Below are positions 41,901 to 53,664 of a stretch of 64,000 nucleotides of DNA, piece by piece. Position 1 is the first letter of the stretch; the number at the start of each line of letters is the position of its first letter. This DNA comes from Corydoras sp. C115 (lineage: Eukaryota > Chordata > Actinopteri > Siluriformes > Callichthyidae). A program made the translations under genes and the position numbers. The stretch covers positions 4,820,501 through 4,884,500 of the forward strand of contig JAFMOC010000002.1 of assembly GCA_019802505.1 (NCBI GenBank), read 5' to 3'. Below the pieces are notes generated by a model that was given only the letters and a program-made list of their open reading frames with translations, did not search any database and was not told the DNA's origin.

Positions 41901-42088
41901 TGTTGACGCTCCTGTTCCTCCTTTAGAGCTCTGGATTTCTTTACTTCTTCTTCAAACTGGTCTTCCAGCTTCTTTTTCTCATCTTCAATTTGCTTTTCTT
42001 TCTTTAACAGCAGCTCCTTTTCTAAGATGAATTTCTGATGAAGAATTGTTTTCTCAGTGTTAATTTGTTCCTGTTGAGCATTAACCAT
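35966..42088 (-). CDS. plec: plectin last exon: six plakin-repeat modules and GSR tail
   Basis: A single exon of 6123 bases including the stop codon, entered in phase 0. The first 130 or so residues finish the coiled coil. Five B-like plakin-repeat modules follow, each with an LLEAQAA(T/S)G(Y/F)I(I/V)D signature, encoded near 41330, 40345, 39350, 38350 and 37635. A C-like module carries LLEAQACTGGIID near 36600. Linkers between early modules share the motif LWEIINSEY or variants and an IIKIIIT run. A basic segment (KRRVVIVDPESG, near 37120) precedes the last module; in mammals the module-5/linker region binds intermediate filaments. The C terminus carries tandem Gly-Ser-Arg units and GSRRGSIDATGS, a microtubule-binding-type tail shared with other plakins. 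The protein ends soon after, shorter than the mammalian tail. Confidence 0.96.
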   Translation of the reverse strand: MVNAQQEQINTEKTILHQKFILEKELLLKKEKQIEDEKKKLEDQFEEEVKKSRALKEEQERQQKQMEDDKKRLQATMDAALKKQKEAEEEMRRKQQEMQELERKKLEQEKQLEEENKKLREKLEQFEVIRQEQNNQEVHNQKPGLNGQGLEVDNRNGDSALLFDGIREKVPASRLLEIGLLSKKDYDNLTKGKVTVHELSQTEKLKIFLKGDSCIGGLLVHPNQKVPIYHAMKDKKITLSTGLSLLEAQAASGYIIDPINNKKLTVNEAVKEGLIGPELHSKMLSAEKAATGYKDPYTEAKISLFEAMKKGLIVEDHAIRLLEVQIATGGIIDSIHGHRVPIEIAYKQGQFDASVKKILDDPSDDTKGFLDPNTQENLTYLQLSKKCITDPETGLLLLPISEKAAQNAKTITDETTKDVFNKTTVSVPFGKFRGKTVTIWEIINSEYFTEDQRRDLINQYKTGKITVEKIIKIIITVAEEKEKKNELEFKGLRAPVPAAELLESKIIDKDLYNKLHKGNVTIKEVSEMEPVQKALNGSSCIAGVVIDSTKESMTFYQAIKKDIMRPGHALPLLEAQAATGYIIDPVKNLKFTVDEAVKAGTVGPELHEKLLSAERAVTGYRDPYTGQTVSLFEAMQKDLISKDQGIRFIDAQLATGGVIDPVKSHYIPQDIACKRGYIDEKTQKVLSNPTDDVKGFYDPNTQEYVTYIQLLKRCVTDKSTGLQLLPLSEQAIHAKEDLRYNETQTRDAMTQAIIEIESGPFKGRKLTLWEIINSEYLTEEQRLDILRQYRSGKLTIEKIIKIIITIVNEKELKKQDQSSFKGLRHPVQAQSLFDSKIIEKVTYDLLQQGKKTPLEISKNESVNKYLQGSESIAGIYLEPTKEKFNVYQAMKKKLLIQNTGIALLEAQAATGFIVDPVKNQYLTVDEAVKAGLVGPELHEKLLTAEKAVTGYKDPFTGKIISLFQAMQKELIPKEHAMPLLEAQITTGGIIDPVNSHRIPIDVAYQQGYFSKDTASKIAEGTDMNKTFIDPDTNESVSYKQLKDKCMTDPDTKLNLLCLSKPQVPTVVEKTYLYSEEQTKSDLSSTSLDLPIEGLAEGSMSLWDVMNSNLLPEEERTKLLDDYRSGRITKERMIIIIIEIMEEREIIRGENIKSCNMIRRRITIEELYKARIIDLATYNLLKEEKKTIREVMELQSVKQYLFGTGSIAAAAPDRKSKISIYQAMKRELLKQEDAMSLLEAQAATGFIIDPIKNEMLTVDEAVRKGVVGPEIHDKLLSAERAVTGYKDPYSGKIISLFQAMKKDLVPVDYAMKLLEAQIATGGIIDPEFNFHLPDDVAIQRGYINRETYEKLSSETMGYVEPITDEKLSYAQLLKRCRVDKDGLFVLPLAEKVLLFPGLRKQITLEEMIRSQLISEKTLSDINEGLISLDELNEGLKMYLEGTGCIAGVFVEATKDRLSIYQAMKKNMIRPGTAFELLEAQAATGYIIDPIKKLKLTVSEAVKMGIVGPEFKDKLLSAERAVTGYRDPYTGKTISLFQAMKKGLILKDHGIRLLEAQIATGGIIDPEESHRLLVEVAYNRGYFDEDMNEILSDPSDDTKGFFDPNTEENLTYLQLKDRCIKDAETGLLLLPLKEKKREKTTSSKSSVRKRRVVIVDPESGREMTVYEAFRKGLIDHQTYLELAEQECEWEEITMTSSDGEEKSIIIDRRSGRQYDIGDAIAKGLIDQSALEQYRSGNLAITEFADMLSGNMGGFRSRSSSFGSTSSYPMSPIPSIKTPTTVWNDPSEETGPVAGILDTDTLEKISVTEAMHRNLVDSITGQRLLEAQACTGGIIDPATGEKFSVADATSKGLIDKIMVDRINVAQKAFNGFDDPRTKTKMSAAEALKKNWLHYDAGQRFLEVQYLTGGLIEPGTEGRVSLETSIMKGVIDIRTAQKLRDVSAYSKYLTCPKTKLRISYKDAMERSMVEEGTGLRLLEACSQSSKGFYSPYNVSGTGSAAGSRSGSRTGSRTGSRRGSIDATGSNFSMNFSSSFTSSSYNRRF

Positions 42089-45000
42089 CTAAGAAGGGAG
42101 ACAGATTTAGTAAATAATTGCATTTCTTTACGTTTAAAACAATGCATCAATACATGAAACTCATTTGAACTAATGAAAAAGAAGGCATGCATTATGTGAC
42201 CAATAGTATATGTACACCTGTTGTAAGAATAAGAGATGTATTTATTAGGAATTTATTGGAATATTTTAAGAAGAATTTAAAGAATGGAAAAATGACAGAT
42301 TGTGTAGTTTCTAGCTGAGGGACTACCATTAACATGTCAAAGTTTAAGGGGTTTAAAGACAATTTAAGGACAATTTACCTGCCTTATCTATATCATAAAT
42401 ATTATGATTAATTTATTAATATTATGAGAAATTAATTGCATGGAAATATCTGAGTATATTAAAATATGTGTGATGTGTGTTTGTATGTTCTAAAAGTTTA
42501 TATACTGAAATAAGAGGTGTTCACACACTTTTGGTCATATGAGAAATTATGAATTATGAAAAGACATGGATCATAAAAAATGAAAACTGAACATTTTAGA
42601 AACAACAATGAAGGGTCAATTTCTAGATGTTAGTGTTCAAGGAGGGGTTAATAATTAAAGCAGCATTTTGTACGATACCTCTTTAGACTTTTTCTGCAAA
42701 TCTTCAGCCTCTTTTTGCAGTTTAGATTTTTCACTTGCTAGCTCTGCAATTGCTTTGCGTAGGTCATCTGCTTCCTTGGAACTGCTTTGCTGCTGGTCTT
42801 CCAGTTTCTTTACAATAGTAAGCTTTTCCTTTGTAGCAAGCTCAGTTTCATGAAGGCGAGAGCTAATGTCATCAGCTTGTTTCTTGAATTTTTTTGCTTC
42901 CTCCTCTGCTCTCAAATGGGCATCACTGAGCTGAGATACCTGGAGCTTTAGTCTTTCAGCTTCAGCTGCTATCTCTAGCTGCCTCTTACGCTCAGCTTCT
43001 AGTGATTTCTGAAAACCTTCAGTTTCTTTTTCAAGTTGCTGCTGCATGAGCTGTTTATCTTCAAGCAATTTTTGAGCCTGCTCTTGTGCCAGGTCTTTTT
43101 GTTTCTGAAGCATTTCTGCCTCGGCCCTTAGTTTAGATGCTTCTTGAATAGCCTGCATTTTTTCTTTAAGCATTTTGTCAGCCAGTGCCCTTTGTTGAAC
43201 AAGATCAGACTCTGCTATCTGCCTTAGACGTGCAGCTTCTTGAGCCTCCACACTAAGTCGGGCAGCTTCTTCAGCCAGCTTTTTCATGTTCTCTGCCTCC
43301 TCTGCCAGGAACTTCTGAGTATTATCTTTGTCTTTTTTGATTAGACGCTGATTTTCCTCTTCAATTCTGAGCTTGAGTTTAATCAACTCTTCCATTTGAA
43401 TCTTAACCTTGAAGAGTTCATCCTCTACTTGTGCCTTTTGCTTCACAGCATCACTGACCTCATCCTTAAGGCGATGAAGCTCATTATCCAGGAGGGCTTT
43501 TTGTTTGTCAGTTTCATCTAGCTGTAGTTTCACCTTGGTAAGCTCTTGCTCCACCTGAGATTTCTGTTTTAGTGTCTGCTCTGCAAGTGACTTATGCTTT
43601 GCCATTTCTAAATCAGCTTGTTGTTTTTGTTTTAATGCAGCATCCTCTGCCTGGGTACGCCTCATTGCTTCTAGCTCGGCCTCCTTTCTTAGTCTTTCAG
43701 CATCTTCCTGAGCTTTGGCCTGATGAGCAGCCTCAACTTCAGCAGTTTGTCTCTGAAATTCTGCATCTTCTGCTTTTTTACGAAGGAGTGTAGCCTCTGT
43801 TTCTGCTTTTTCTTTGGCCATGTTGGCCTCATCCGCAAGTTTTTTAGCTTTCTCATATTCTTGTCGTAGTTTCTTTAATATTAGACTGTCTTCTTGCTGC
43901 TGCACAAGAACATTTTGTACTTGCTGCTCAGCAGAATTACACCTAAAAGCTGCTTCTTTTGCAACGATTATCTGCTTCTCAGCTTCTTTATCTGCATCAT
44001 CTTTCTGCTTTTTGGCTTCTTCTGCCTTCTTTTTAAGGCGTTCCACTTCTTCTTGGGCACTTTGGCGTTGTCGAGCTGCTTCCTGCTCTGCGGCGGCAAT
44101 CTTTTTTACTTTGTCCTCAGCTTCTCTTCTTCTGTTTTCTTCTTCCAAAGCAAGCTTGCGGAATTTCTCGGCTTCTACTTCAGCTCGTAACTTGCTTTGC
44201 TGGATTTCGTCTGCAATATTTTTTAGTTTATTTAATTCAAGCTCTAAATCAAGCTTACCAGAAGAAGCCTTCTCAAAATTAAATTTCAGAATACGAATCT
44301 CCTCTTCAACAACTCTTCTCTGTTTGAGAGTTTCATCAACAATTACTTTTTGCCTTTCCAGTTCTTGTTCAGAAGATTGCTTTAGATGGTTAATTTTTTC
44401 TTCGATATCTTGCTTGTGCTGGCTTGCCTGATCTTCAAGAGCCTTTCTTTGATATGATTCATCTTCTGCTTGCCTTCGAAGACGCTCATTTTCTGCTTCT
44501 TTTTCTTTGAGGGCTATCTCTGCCTCTGTCTTAAGACGTGTAGCTTCATTAATGGCAGCCAATTTTTCTTTGAGTATTCTTTCAGCTTCTGCTCTTTGTC
44601 TGGAAGCTTCTTCTTCTGCTACCTGTCTCTGTCTTTTTGCTTCTTCAGCAATTGTACGAAGCTTTATTGCCTCTTCAGCTAGATCTCTCATTTTAGCAGC
44701 TTCAGCTTCAAGGAGTTGTTTGCTCCTCTCTGTGTTGGACATACTTTCCTTTTCAGCTTTGGATTTTAGCTGGAGCAGTATGTCCATTTCACTTCTTACT
44801 TTAGCTAGTTCATCTTCAAGCTGCTTTCGCTGCTGCACAGCTGCATTTACCTCATTCTTCAGACGATAAAGCTCATCCTCAAGCAGTGATCTCTGTTGCT
44901 CTGCATGATCAAAGTCGGCCCTTAAACGAATAAGCTCCTGCTCAGCAGAAAGCTTCTGCTGTGATGTACATTCAGCCAGTTTTCTTTGTCTCTCAAGTTC

Positions 45001-46636
45001 TTGCTCTGCCATATCCTTTTGTTTCAGGGCAGACTCCTCAGCTTTGGCTCGTTTCTTGGCCTCACGCTCAGCTTCCTCCTTCTGTTTTTCTGCATCTTCT
45101 TGGGCAAGAGTCTTTTTGTGGGCTTCTTCCTCAGCCTGGAGCCTAAGGCGAAGTGCTTCATTGGCTTTCTGCCTCCATTTTTCAAGCTCATGTTCTGCTT
45201 CTTCCCTTGCCCTGTCTGCCTCCTCCTGCTGCCGTTTCAGGCGTTCTGCTTCCTCTTGAAGGAGGATAACAGCACCATGTTTTTCTTTAAGTGATTCCTC
45301 AAGTCTTGATGCCTTGTCTACAAATGATATGCGCTTAGACTCAAGATCGGCAGCAGCACTTTTCTGTGCTGCTTCGTGAGCAAGTTTGATCTGTCTGTCT
45401 TTCTCAGTCTCTGCTTGCCTCATACGCATTTCAACCTCCTCTGCTTGCATTTTAAGTTTCTCAAGGTCTTCCAAAGCTTTTAGCTTTTGCTTTGCTGCCT
45501 CTCTTTCAGCTTCAGACTTAAGTTGTAGTTCTTCTTCAGCCCTACGCTTTTTCTGAGTTTCTTCAATAACCTGTTTGCGAAGCTTTTCTGCCTCTTCTTG
45601 GGCTGCTTTACGAAGTCTCTCAGCCTCAGCAGCATTGTCCCTTAGCTGTTTCAGTTCTGTCTCAGCATTAGACTTTTGCTTCATTGTGGTTTCCAATTGG
45701 ATTCTAATAATACGGATCTCTTCCTCTATTTTAGTTCGACTCAGTAGTGCCTCATCCACCTGTTGACTTTTATATTTGATTTGCTGTTCAGACAAGGTTT
45801 TAAGTTCATCCAATTCTTGCCGAATGTTCTGCTTCTGCTTTTCAGCATCCACAGCAACTATTTCTCTCTTGCTAACTTCTTCTTGCATCATAAGCTTGAG
45901 TTCATTTGCCTCCTTCTCTGCTTTGGTGACAGCTTTTGCGTGTGCTTCAGCTAGCTGCTTTTGTTTCTCTAATTCCGCTTGAATTTCTGCCATTTTTTTC
46001 CTTTCCTCCTCTTTAAGTTTTTCAGCAGCTTTCTGTTTTAGTGGAAGTAAATGGTAAAAATATTATGACTAAGCAAGCATGACAGGATGTTATGACTCAG
46101 GTTAAGGGTTTGTTTAGCTCAAAGAAAGTCAGATGCACACATGACAAATGTTAGAGTCAGTTAAAAATGTAATGATTGGTGAAATGACAAGTTGGTATAA
46201 TTAATGTATGGAGACACGGCACTTTGTTTTCAACATCTCACAACCTAACTGCAAGTACATCCTAAAATGCAAAACTTTTATTTAAACTGCATATCAATCT
46301 AACAATAAAACTATTATAAACTAATATATTGAAGTGATCTCTCTAGAAACATTTTTATCAAATTCAATTATGCTAGTAATGCAAAGAAAGTGCGTTTATA
46401 ATTGTAATGCTTTTCAGGAAAATATCATAGGTTTTAAAAGTACATAGTGTTAAAAGATAGAATGAAGTAATAATTTCAAGAAAAAGTGGGTCACCGGTTG
46501 CAATAAAATAAAAACTATTCATATTAACTCCTATTTACCAGACAAAAAGACAAAGAATGGATTGTTTTTGCTTGCAACACACTTAACAAACGTTGGAACA
46601 GTACCATTGGTCACATAACCTTTTTCTTATGGAATT

Positions 46637-46713
<77 letters not shown>

Positions 46714-48446
46714 AACAAATAACAATATAGTTGTTGGTATCAATTTTTGTTTTTATATTTAACAAATTGAATTCATTTTGTTTTGCTATTAAAGCAGTGG
46801 AATTTTTTACTTTGTCTGGTATATAATTGTTAAAGTAAATGAACAATTTATTGTTTTTAGTTTTTATTGCATTTTTAGAAAGTGTCCCAACATTTCTAGA
46901 AATTAGGATTTTGATTTAGGATTTTGAATAAAGCATGTAAAGTAATTGAAAAGATAAGATGCAAAACCAAATAGGGCAAAAAATGTTTAGTTGTTGATTC
47001 TTATGCACCAATTGAAATAATTACTCTTTTATAATTTAAATATTCTTATAATTTAAGTTTTGTAGGGATGCATGACATTGGATTTTTGCAAATATATAAC
47101 TACATATAATTTTTGGATTAATGCCAACAAAAATACTAATTTATAGACTTCTTATCTACTTTCATTTTATTATAGTACAGATTTTTTCCCCCCTATATTA
47201 GATTCAATTTATTAGTCTTTATGTGATGGACTATTTGTAGACACTTTACATTTCACACTAAATGTATAATTACACATTCACCTATTTAATAACTAAAATG
47301 ATAATTTAAACTTTGTGTAGTATTTCATTATCTCCCGCTTTATCCTCTATTAGGGTCGCGGTGGGGTTCCCCATGCCCATCCAGGGGAGAACGTCTCGGC
47401 CGCTGGGCAGATAGACCCAGGACAGGGCGCCATTGTGTAGTATTTAATTTTAAATATTCAGCATTTACTTTTACGTAAGTTTAAAATATATAATCATGAT
47501 AATCAAAAATGTTTGTTGAGGACTGTCAATTTAAGCAGTTGCAAACAAACAAAGAAATTCTCCTTTACTTCATTAACTGGATTTTAAGAGACACTGTTCA
47601 TAAATAGTTTTGATCCAGGATTTATGCCTCAAGCTGCTATGCATCTCATATTTAAATTGTAGATGATGATAATTTTATTATTTAATAAAAATCTGTAATA
47701 CATACATGTAAGCTAACTCCAATTCTACAACAGAAAACGGGTGTTAATGAGATTTTCTTTAACATGTTCATCTTAGATTGCTCATCTAAAAAACTACATG
47801 ATCATAACACAAAAAATGTTATTAACCATCATATATAGCATCACTGCCTGTAAATAAATAAAGTGGCACTGTATAAGCCTGATGCATTTATAAAATTCAA
47901 GAGAATGATAAGTGAATTCCTTTTTTTTTTATTGTCGATACTGTATTATGTAAATATTATTATTATGCATCCCTGATATTTGTACAAGTGATAATATTGT
48001 TTTTGTGATATTATGACAACAAAGAAATAGACATAAGAATCAGAACTAACAAAAAACATAAGATACAAAACAACATGCAGTAAGAAGAACAAGAGCAGAG
48101 TGAAAGTTTTACCTTTTTAGTGCTCAAACAAGACAAGCAATCATCATGACAAAGTACTGGCAGGCAGTTAAGAGAGGCAAAAATGTAAAAGTTAGAAAAA
48201 TGCAGGAAAAAAAGGATCTGTTATTTAGTAAAGAAAGAAAAGATCTGGAACTGATCATATGAAATTGAAAAAGAAATACTGACAAGGAAGAAAGAGCCTT
48301 TGTACACATTCAAACATGGTTTTAAAGTATGATTTAGATTTTTTTTTGTATCATAGGCAAAAGTATAGGCACTTCAAAGTGAATATTTTATTTTGTACTG
48401 ATAAAGACATTAGCACATGTGCTGAAGCATACTTTTTAAGACAGCT

Positions 48447-48479
<33 letters not shown>

Positions 48480-51400
48480 ATTAATGTACTGACTACTGTA
48501 CTGTACAATAATTAATGTTAAAAATAAGTAGTCACTGTGACACTTAATACTACTTAAATAATAAATAAAAACAAAAATCGACAGTTGTGGCTTAGTGTTT
48601 AATGTGAATACTGGAATACAGATATTTTTAAATTGTATGATAAAATGACCTATTTGCATGATAATGTCCGTGTGTGCGTGTGTGCCCATACTTTTGTTAT
48701 GATTTAATTTAATAATTGATTGTACATTTAATTCATTAAGCACTCTCTAAACACAGTAAAAATAAAACACTAAAAAGACTAATAAATAGGCATAAATCAT
48801 TTAACTGGACTGCCATATAAAACTAATTATTTCTATATAATTTCCACATATTGAAGTAAACACTTAATTTTATGTGGCTTTGTTTTATTAAGTATAAATG
48901 GTAATGTTTGAATGGAAATCATTTTCAAAGCTACACTCCAACACCAAACTATTCGGTCATCCATACATTAAGTATGTGATTGAGTAGTTTTATTGGTAAG
49001 TATGTTAGAGTTAGTGTGTTTGTTGATATTAGTAAATATTGGGTTTTGTCACGCACCTCCTCGTCTTCCAGGCGGTTCTGAGTGTCTATGATGAACTTGA
49101 TGTACTGACTGGTCAACGTCATCAGCTCACTGTAGCGAGTTCTCAGAGTTACATACTATTAGTGAAAAAACAAACATTTATTATAGGTAAAAACCCAATG
49201 TATGCAAATCAAGGATGTGCACAGACATGATTTTCCCTGCCCCAAACAACATGCGCCTGAAAGGTATAAAATGAATATTAATAAATTCTTTTTTTATCAA
49301 TATTTAATTATGTAATATATTTATTTTTTAATATTAATAATACTGATGCTTTTCTTGTTTTTAATCAGATCCACTTTGAAAAGGTGGACATTTCTCAGAG
49401 ATAGCAAGCAAAGAAAACACAATTGCATTATCTATGTTCATATTACATTAAATATTAAAAAAGAAAAAACAGATTCTTTGGATTGGCAAAAAAAATTCTG
49501 GTCAGGGCATGTACAAATTCATTCTAATCTTAAAGGCATTATGTTGCACCACATTCTGAATAGCTAATACAGGGTCTGGGTACTTTCCAAACAAGTTTCT
49601 CATTCCTCCATAGTCTTACTGTCTGTTGTAGAGACACTCAAAAGATTTAGTAAAAATATATCCAGTTACCATTTCTATAAAATAATTTATTACCATACTT
49701 TTACCATAGTTTTTGAAGTAAATGTTCTCCTGACAATTTATTTATTACTTTATATTAAATGCATTATATAGGCTGTAAAAATAGATATTATATGCCATAT
49801 ATAAATAAATATATAAATAATATTAGTCAATAAATATATAAAATCTTAACACATTAGCAACTTACGTTTTTAATTATATTCTGCATCACAATGAAAAGTT
49901 GCTAAACCCAATAATGATGGCTGGGTTTTTAATAACCAACTGCAGCCACTTAAAGTAAAATACTTAAAATTTAGACATATTAAACTATTTTTTGGTCTGT
50001 AGTTTATCAATCACCAACCTCCTGAATAATGTTATCGGAGGCAGAGTCCATTTTGGTCTTCTTCAGAGGGGAGGTCAGTGGTTCCACCTGGGCTTTGTAT
50101 GCTACCAGCTGCAGTTCATAGTCCTGCAAATAAGAGGCTTGTGAATTAAAGGAGACTTTAAAAAACAAATTGCATTACTAATAAAAAAGTGAAAGTGGTG
50201 ATAGAAAGAGGTGAACTGCTTTGCACTAACCTTAATAGTGTCGATGTATGTCTTGGCATATTTTTGGCATTCGTCCACTTTCTCTTTGTTTTTCTCAATC
50301 TCCTCCAGAAGTTTCTATTAAACAGAAATTGCACTGTTCCATCATCCAATCTCTTAAGTTGTTCAAAAAACGGTCACTAACAGTCTGCTGAAAATTTGTT
50401 TCAGAGCAGACAGAGCAGAATAGTACAATATGGTATGATACTGAACAGGCCGCTTAGTCTTCATATTGCCATCAATGCCAGCAATGCTAGTTATTTTTTA
50501 TACAGGATTGTTGCTATTCTGCTATATACTATTGTTGTTAAAAAACCTATTGCTTATCCTAAGGCTTGTTCTAAATAAGACTAAATCACAGCATTCTCTG
50601 GCATTATATGTACATTTTTTTACCTTTTCCTTAGCAAGTTGTTCTTTCAGTGTCTTGATGTCTGCAATGGGAACAGCCTGGATCCTTTCCTGCGTCTGTC
50701 TGGCATCTGTGATCCAGTGAATAAGCCAGTCGTAACTCTCACGGTAATAGCCAAGCTGGCGGCCAAGTTGCTCCAGTTCACGTTGGCGCAGGTCAATCTG
50801 GGTAAAGACGGCATGCCAGCGCTCTCGCAGGTTGGACAGGAGCTGTTTGTAGTGGTCCAGCTCCACATCTCGCTCCCTGTGCACCTGAGCCATGCGTTCA
50901 CTAACTGCACTCGCTTTAAACAGCTCTCCCTCCAAAGCATCAAAGATCGGCTGCTCACCCTCTGCCTCATTTCGCATTTTCTATTTAAAAAAAACAAAAA
51001 AGGAAGATGGTGAAACAATATGATTATCATTTTAACAGGAACTGTAAATTTTGTTTACATTATTATTATTATTTTTTTTGTGTACAGCCGCACATCAGGT
51101 CAGTCACAAGAGCAGGTTTGTTTCTTGTGCTGATATGACTGCATCCAACACAATTCAGAGTGCTAAAAGGACATTTGAAACCTCAGTGACAATACTGGAC
51201 TGACAATAATTCATCAACCAAAAATGTCCAGTTACCAGCATCCTGTAGGTAGTATTCTGTGCTGATGGAGGACTAGTGAATGACTAACTTAAACTGTGGG
51301 TCAACAAATGAGCCATTATCACTGATTTGACATATACAGGTGAAGCAGTAGGGTACATGTATTTAATGAAGTTCGCATTACGTAAACACAGTGTTAAACT

Positions 51401-53603
51401 GCATCACTTCTGTATCTGATTCACTTATACCAAAAAAAACACATGATCACAAACAATATGTTAATGTCAGTGCTGTGTTGTAAATCATCCACCACTAAAA
51501 TACCAAAATAGTATTTTTAACATTCAAAAACTGCATATGTACAGTACATGGAGTGATGAAAGCAAAAAAAAATGAAAGCAAATAGGAGAGTAACAGGATA
51601 TGGAAAGTTACCTTTAATTCAGTACGATGGGTCGCTACCTCCTTGGTGTCTGTGGGGACGGTGTAAACGGTACGAAGACGATCTTCATACTTCTTCAAAA
51701 TATCCTCAGCTCCCTGAGTGTTACGTATCACCAGCTCGATTGTCTTAAGTCTGACAGAATAAACAAACAATTACACACCAGATATTATTCATAATTATAG
51801 ATAAACATCTATAATGTGAAACAGAGCGTTTATAATTATTCTGTATTTCCCTTCAATTTTCTTGTAATGTTTTGACTACATAATAATCTTACTTTTCAAG
51901 ATAGACTGTTGACAGGTTGTAGGTGTTGTCCATCTTCTGCAGCGTGAGGTCTAGCTCAGAGCGTAGAACTGGAGTGCTGGACTGCTCAGGAGAGGTCAAA
52001 ACCTCCTCTGCCTTCTGAGCCACTTTATCCAGATTCTTCTTGATACCCTCCAGCTGAATGTGAACTTTCTGGAATGATTCCAATATACACTATTACCTCC
52101 TGCCTATATAAATTTTTTATTGGCAAGATATATTAACCGATGTTTTCGTTGTTGACTGCGATAAGTAAATAGAATGGGATATGGGAGTGGCCAGTGTAAA
52201 TGAATGTAAATAAAACATACTTTCTGGTCGGTGGTCTTTTGGATGCAGTCCTTCAGTGGGTCCTTCTCCACTGGTTGGCGTATTCGGGCCACAGTGGAGG
52301 ACTCACAGTCTTCAATCTGCAACCTTAAGTCTTTAATATGTGTAATGTAGGTCTTACACTCTGACTCATCCTGCTCACCTGTAAACAGCACATCAGTACA
52401 TATTAGAACCTTAATTCTGTAATGTAATACTGAACATTTAACATGCACACATCTACACCAATATACACAAACCAGCTGTTGGTGCTGTTGAGCTGCGAGA
52501 TTTAAACATCTGTCTCTAAACATCTAAACATACTAAACATCAGCCAAAACCAAATTGTGTAAAGCACAAACTGAGGGTCAATGACAGATGCATATGTCTT
52601 TATGCCTTGGATGTATGTATTGCATTTAAATACAGGCACTTTTGCTAAATTAATGTCAGCCACTATGTGCTGAAATAACTGTTTTTAGTAACATTTAGCA
52701 GATAGTAAGATATGTAAAATAGCAATGTGATCAAATGTAAGTATGTTTTCTGGTAAAACATCAGTCATTAGATCAAGTCTAAGTAAAGGGTGATTTTTTT
52801 TCTTGTAGAAAATCCATTAAGATTCTTATGAAATATCACATTCACAAGAAAATTCAAATGTATTACAGTGAGCAGACATAAAAAAAACCTAGCTGATGTG
52901 ATAAAATAAGGACAGGTGTATTTGTAATATTGTAAATTTTATTAAGAGTTTAAATATTGCAAAAATCAGTGGAATCAATTAATCAAGTGTTAACACAAAA
53001 CACCTACTACATAATACACCTACAAAGGCTTTCGTTACATTCTATTCTAAACTGGTTCACCAGTTTCAGATTGAACAGCTCCTACTCCTACTAAATATTT
53101 GCTAATTCATTGCAAACGCATTTTTGAGGCAAGACATTGGTGTTATTGTGTTTTAATATTACATTTCATAGATAAATAGATCACTTGGCCACACCCCTAA
53201 TGCTGATTGGATGTTGGGTGTGTGTGTGTGTGTGTGAGTGTGCTTGTCTCAGAGAAAGCCCCCCTTGTCTCCTCTTAATATCAATCTGTGTGCAAAAAGC
53301 CACACTCCAAACAAATGCTTATAACTCAGAAAACCTTTCAACTATCGCTTTAGCAAACACAGCATTAAAAGAGGACCCCTTGGGGATTGTAAAACGCAGA
53401 TGCAGATTAAGTTATAAATGACCAAGTTATGATGAGTTGAAAACAAGGAAAAGTTTAATCATTAACTTTAATCATTATGAGCTTTTGTCACATTATGTAT
53501 AGGATTAAAAATCCCTACAATTTAAAATTAAAATGATGTTTCTAGGTGAAATTTTGTTTTTACAGTTTGTTTGGAGAAACAGACATTTACGAATATATCA
53601 TGG

Positions 53604-53664
<61 letters not shown>

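Larger units (their letters stand above)
46033..49056 (-). other. plec: 3-kb plectin intron before the rod exon
   Basis: No exon was found. It contains the (CA)n(TA)n tract at 46638, the SINE fragment at 47326 and the MITE at 48351. Confidence 0.75.

Noticed and set aside
43814..44431. Long open frame of about 200 codons on the plus strand inside the plectin rod exon, and several shorter ones nearby
   Set aside because: Antisense shadow of a Glu/Lys/Ala-rich coiled coil. The product is a Ser/Phe/Cys-rich string with no domain.
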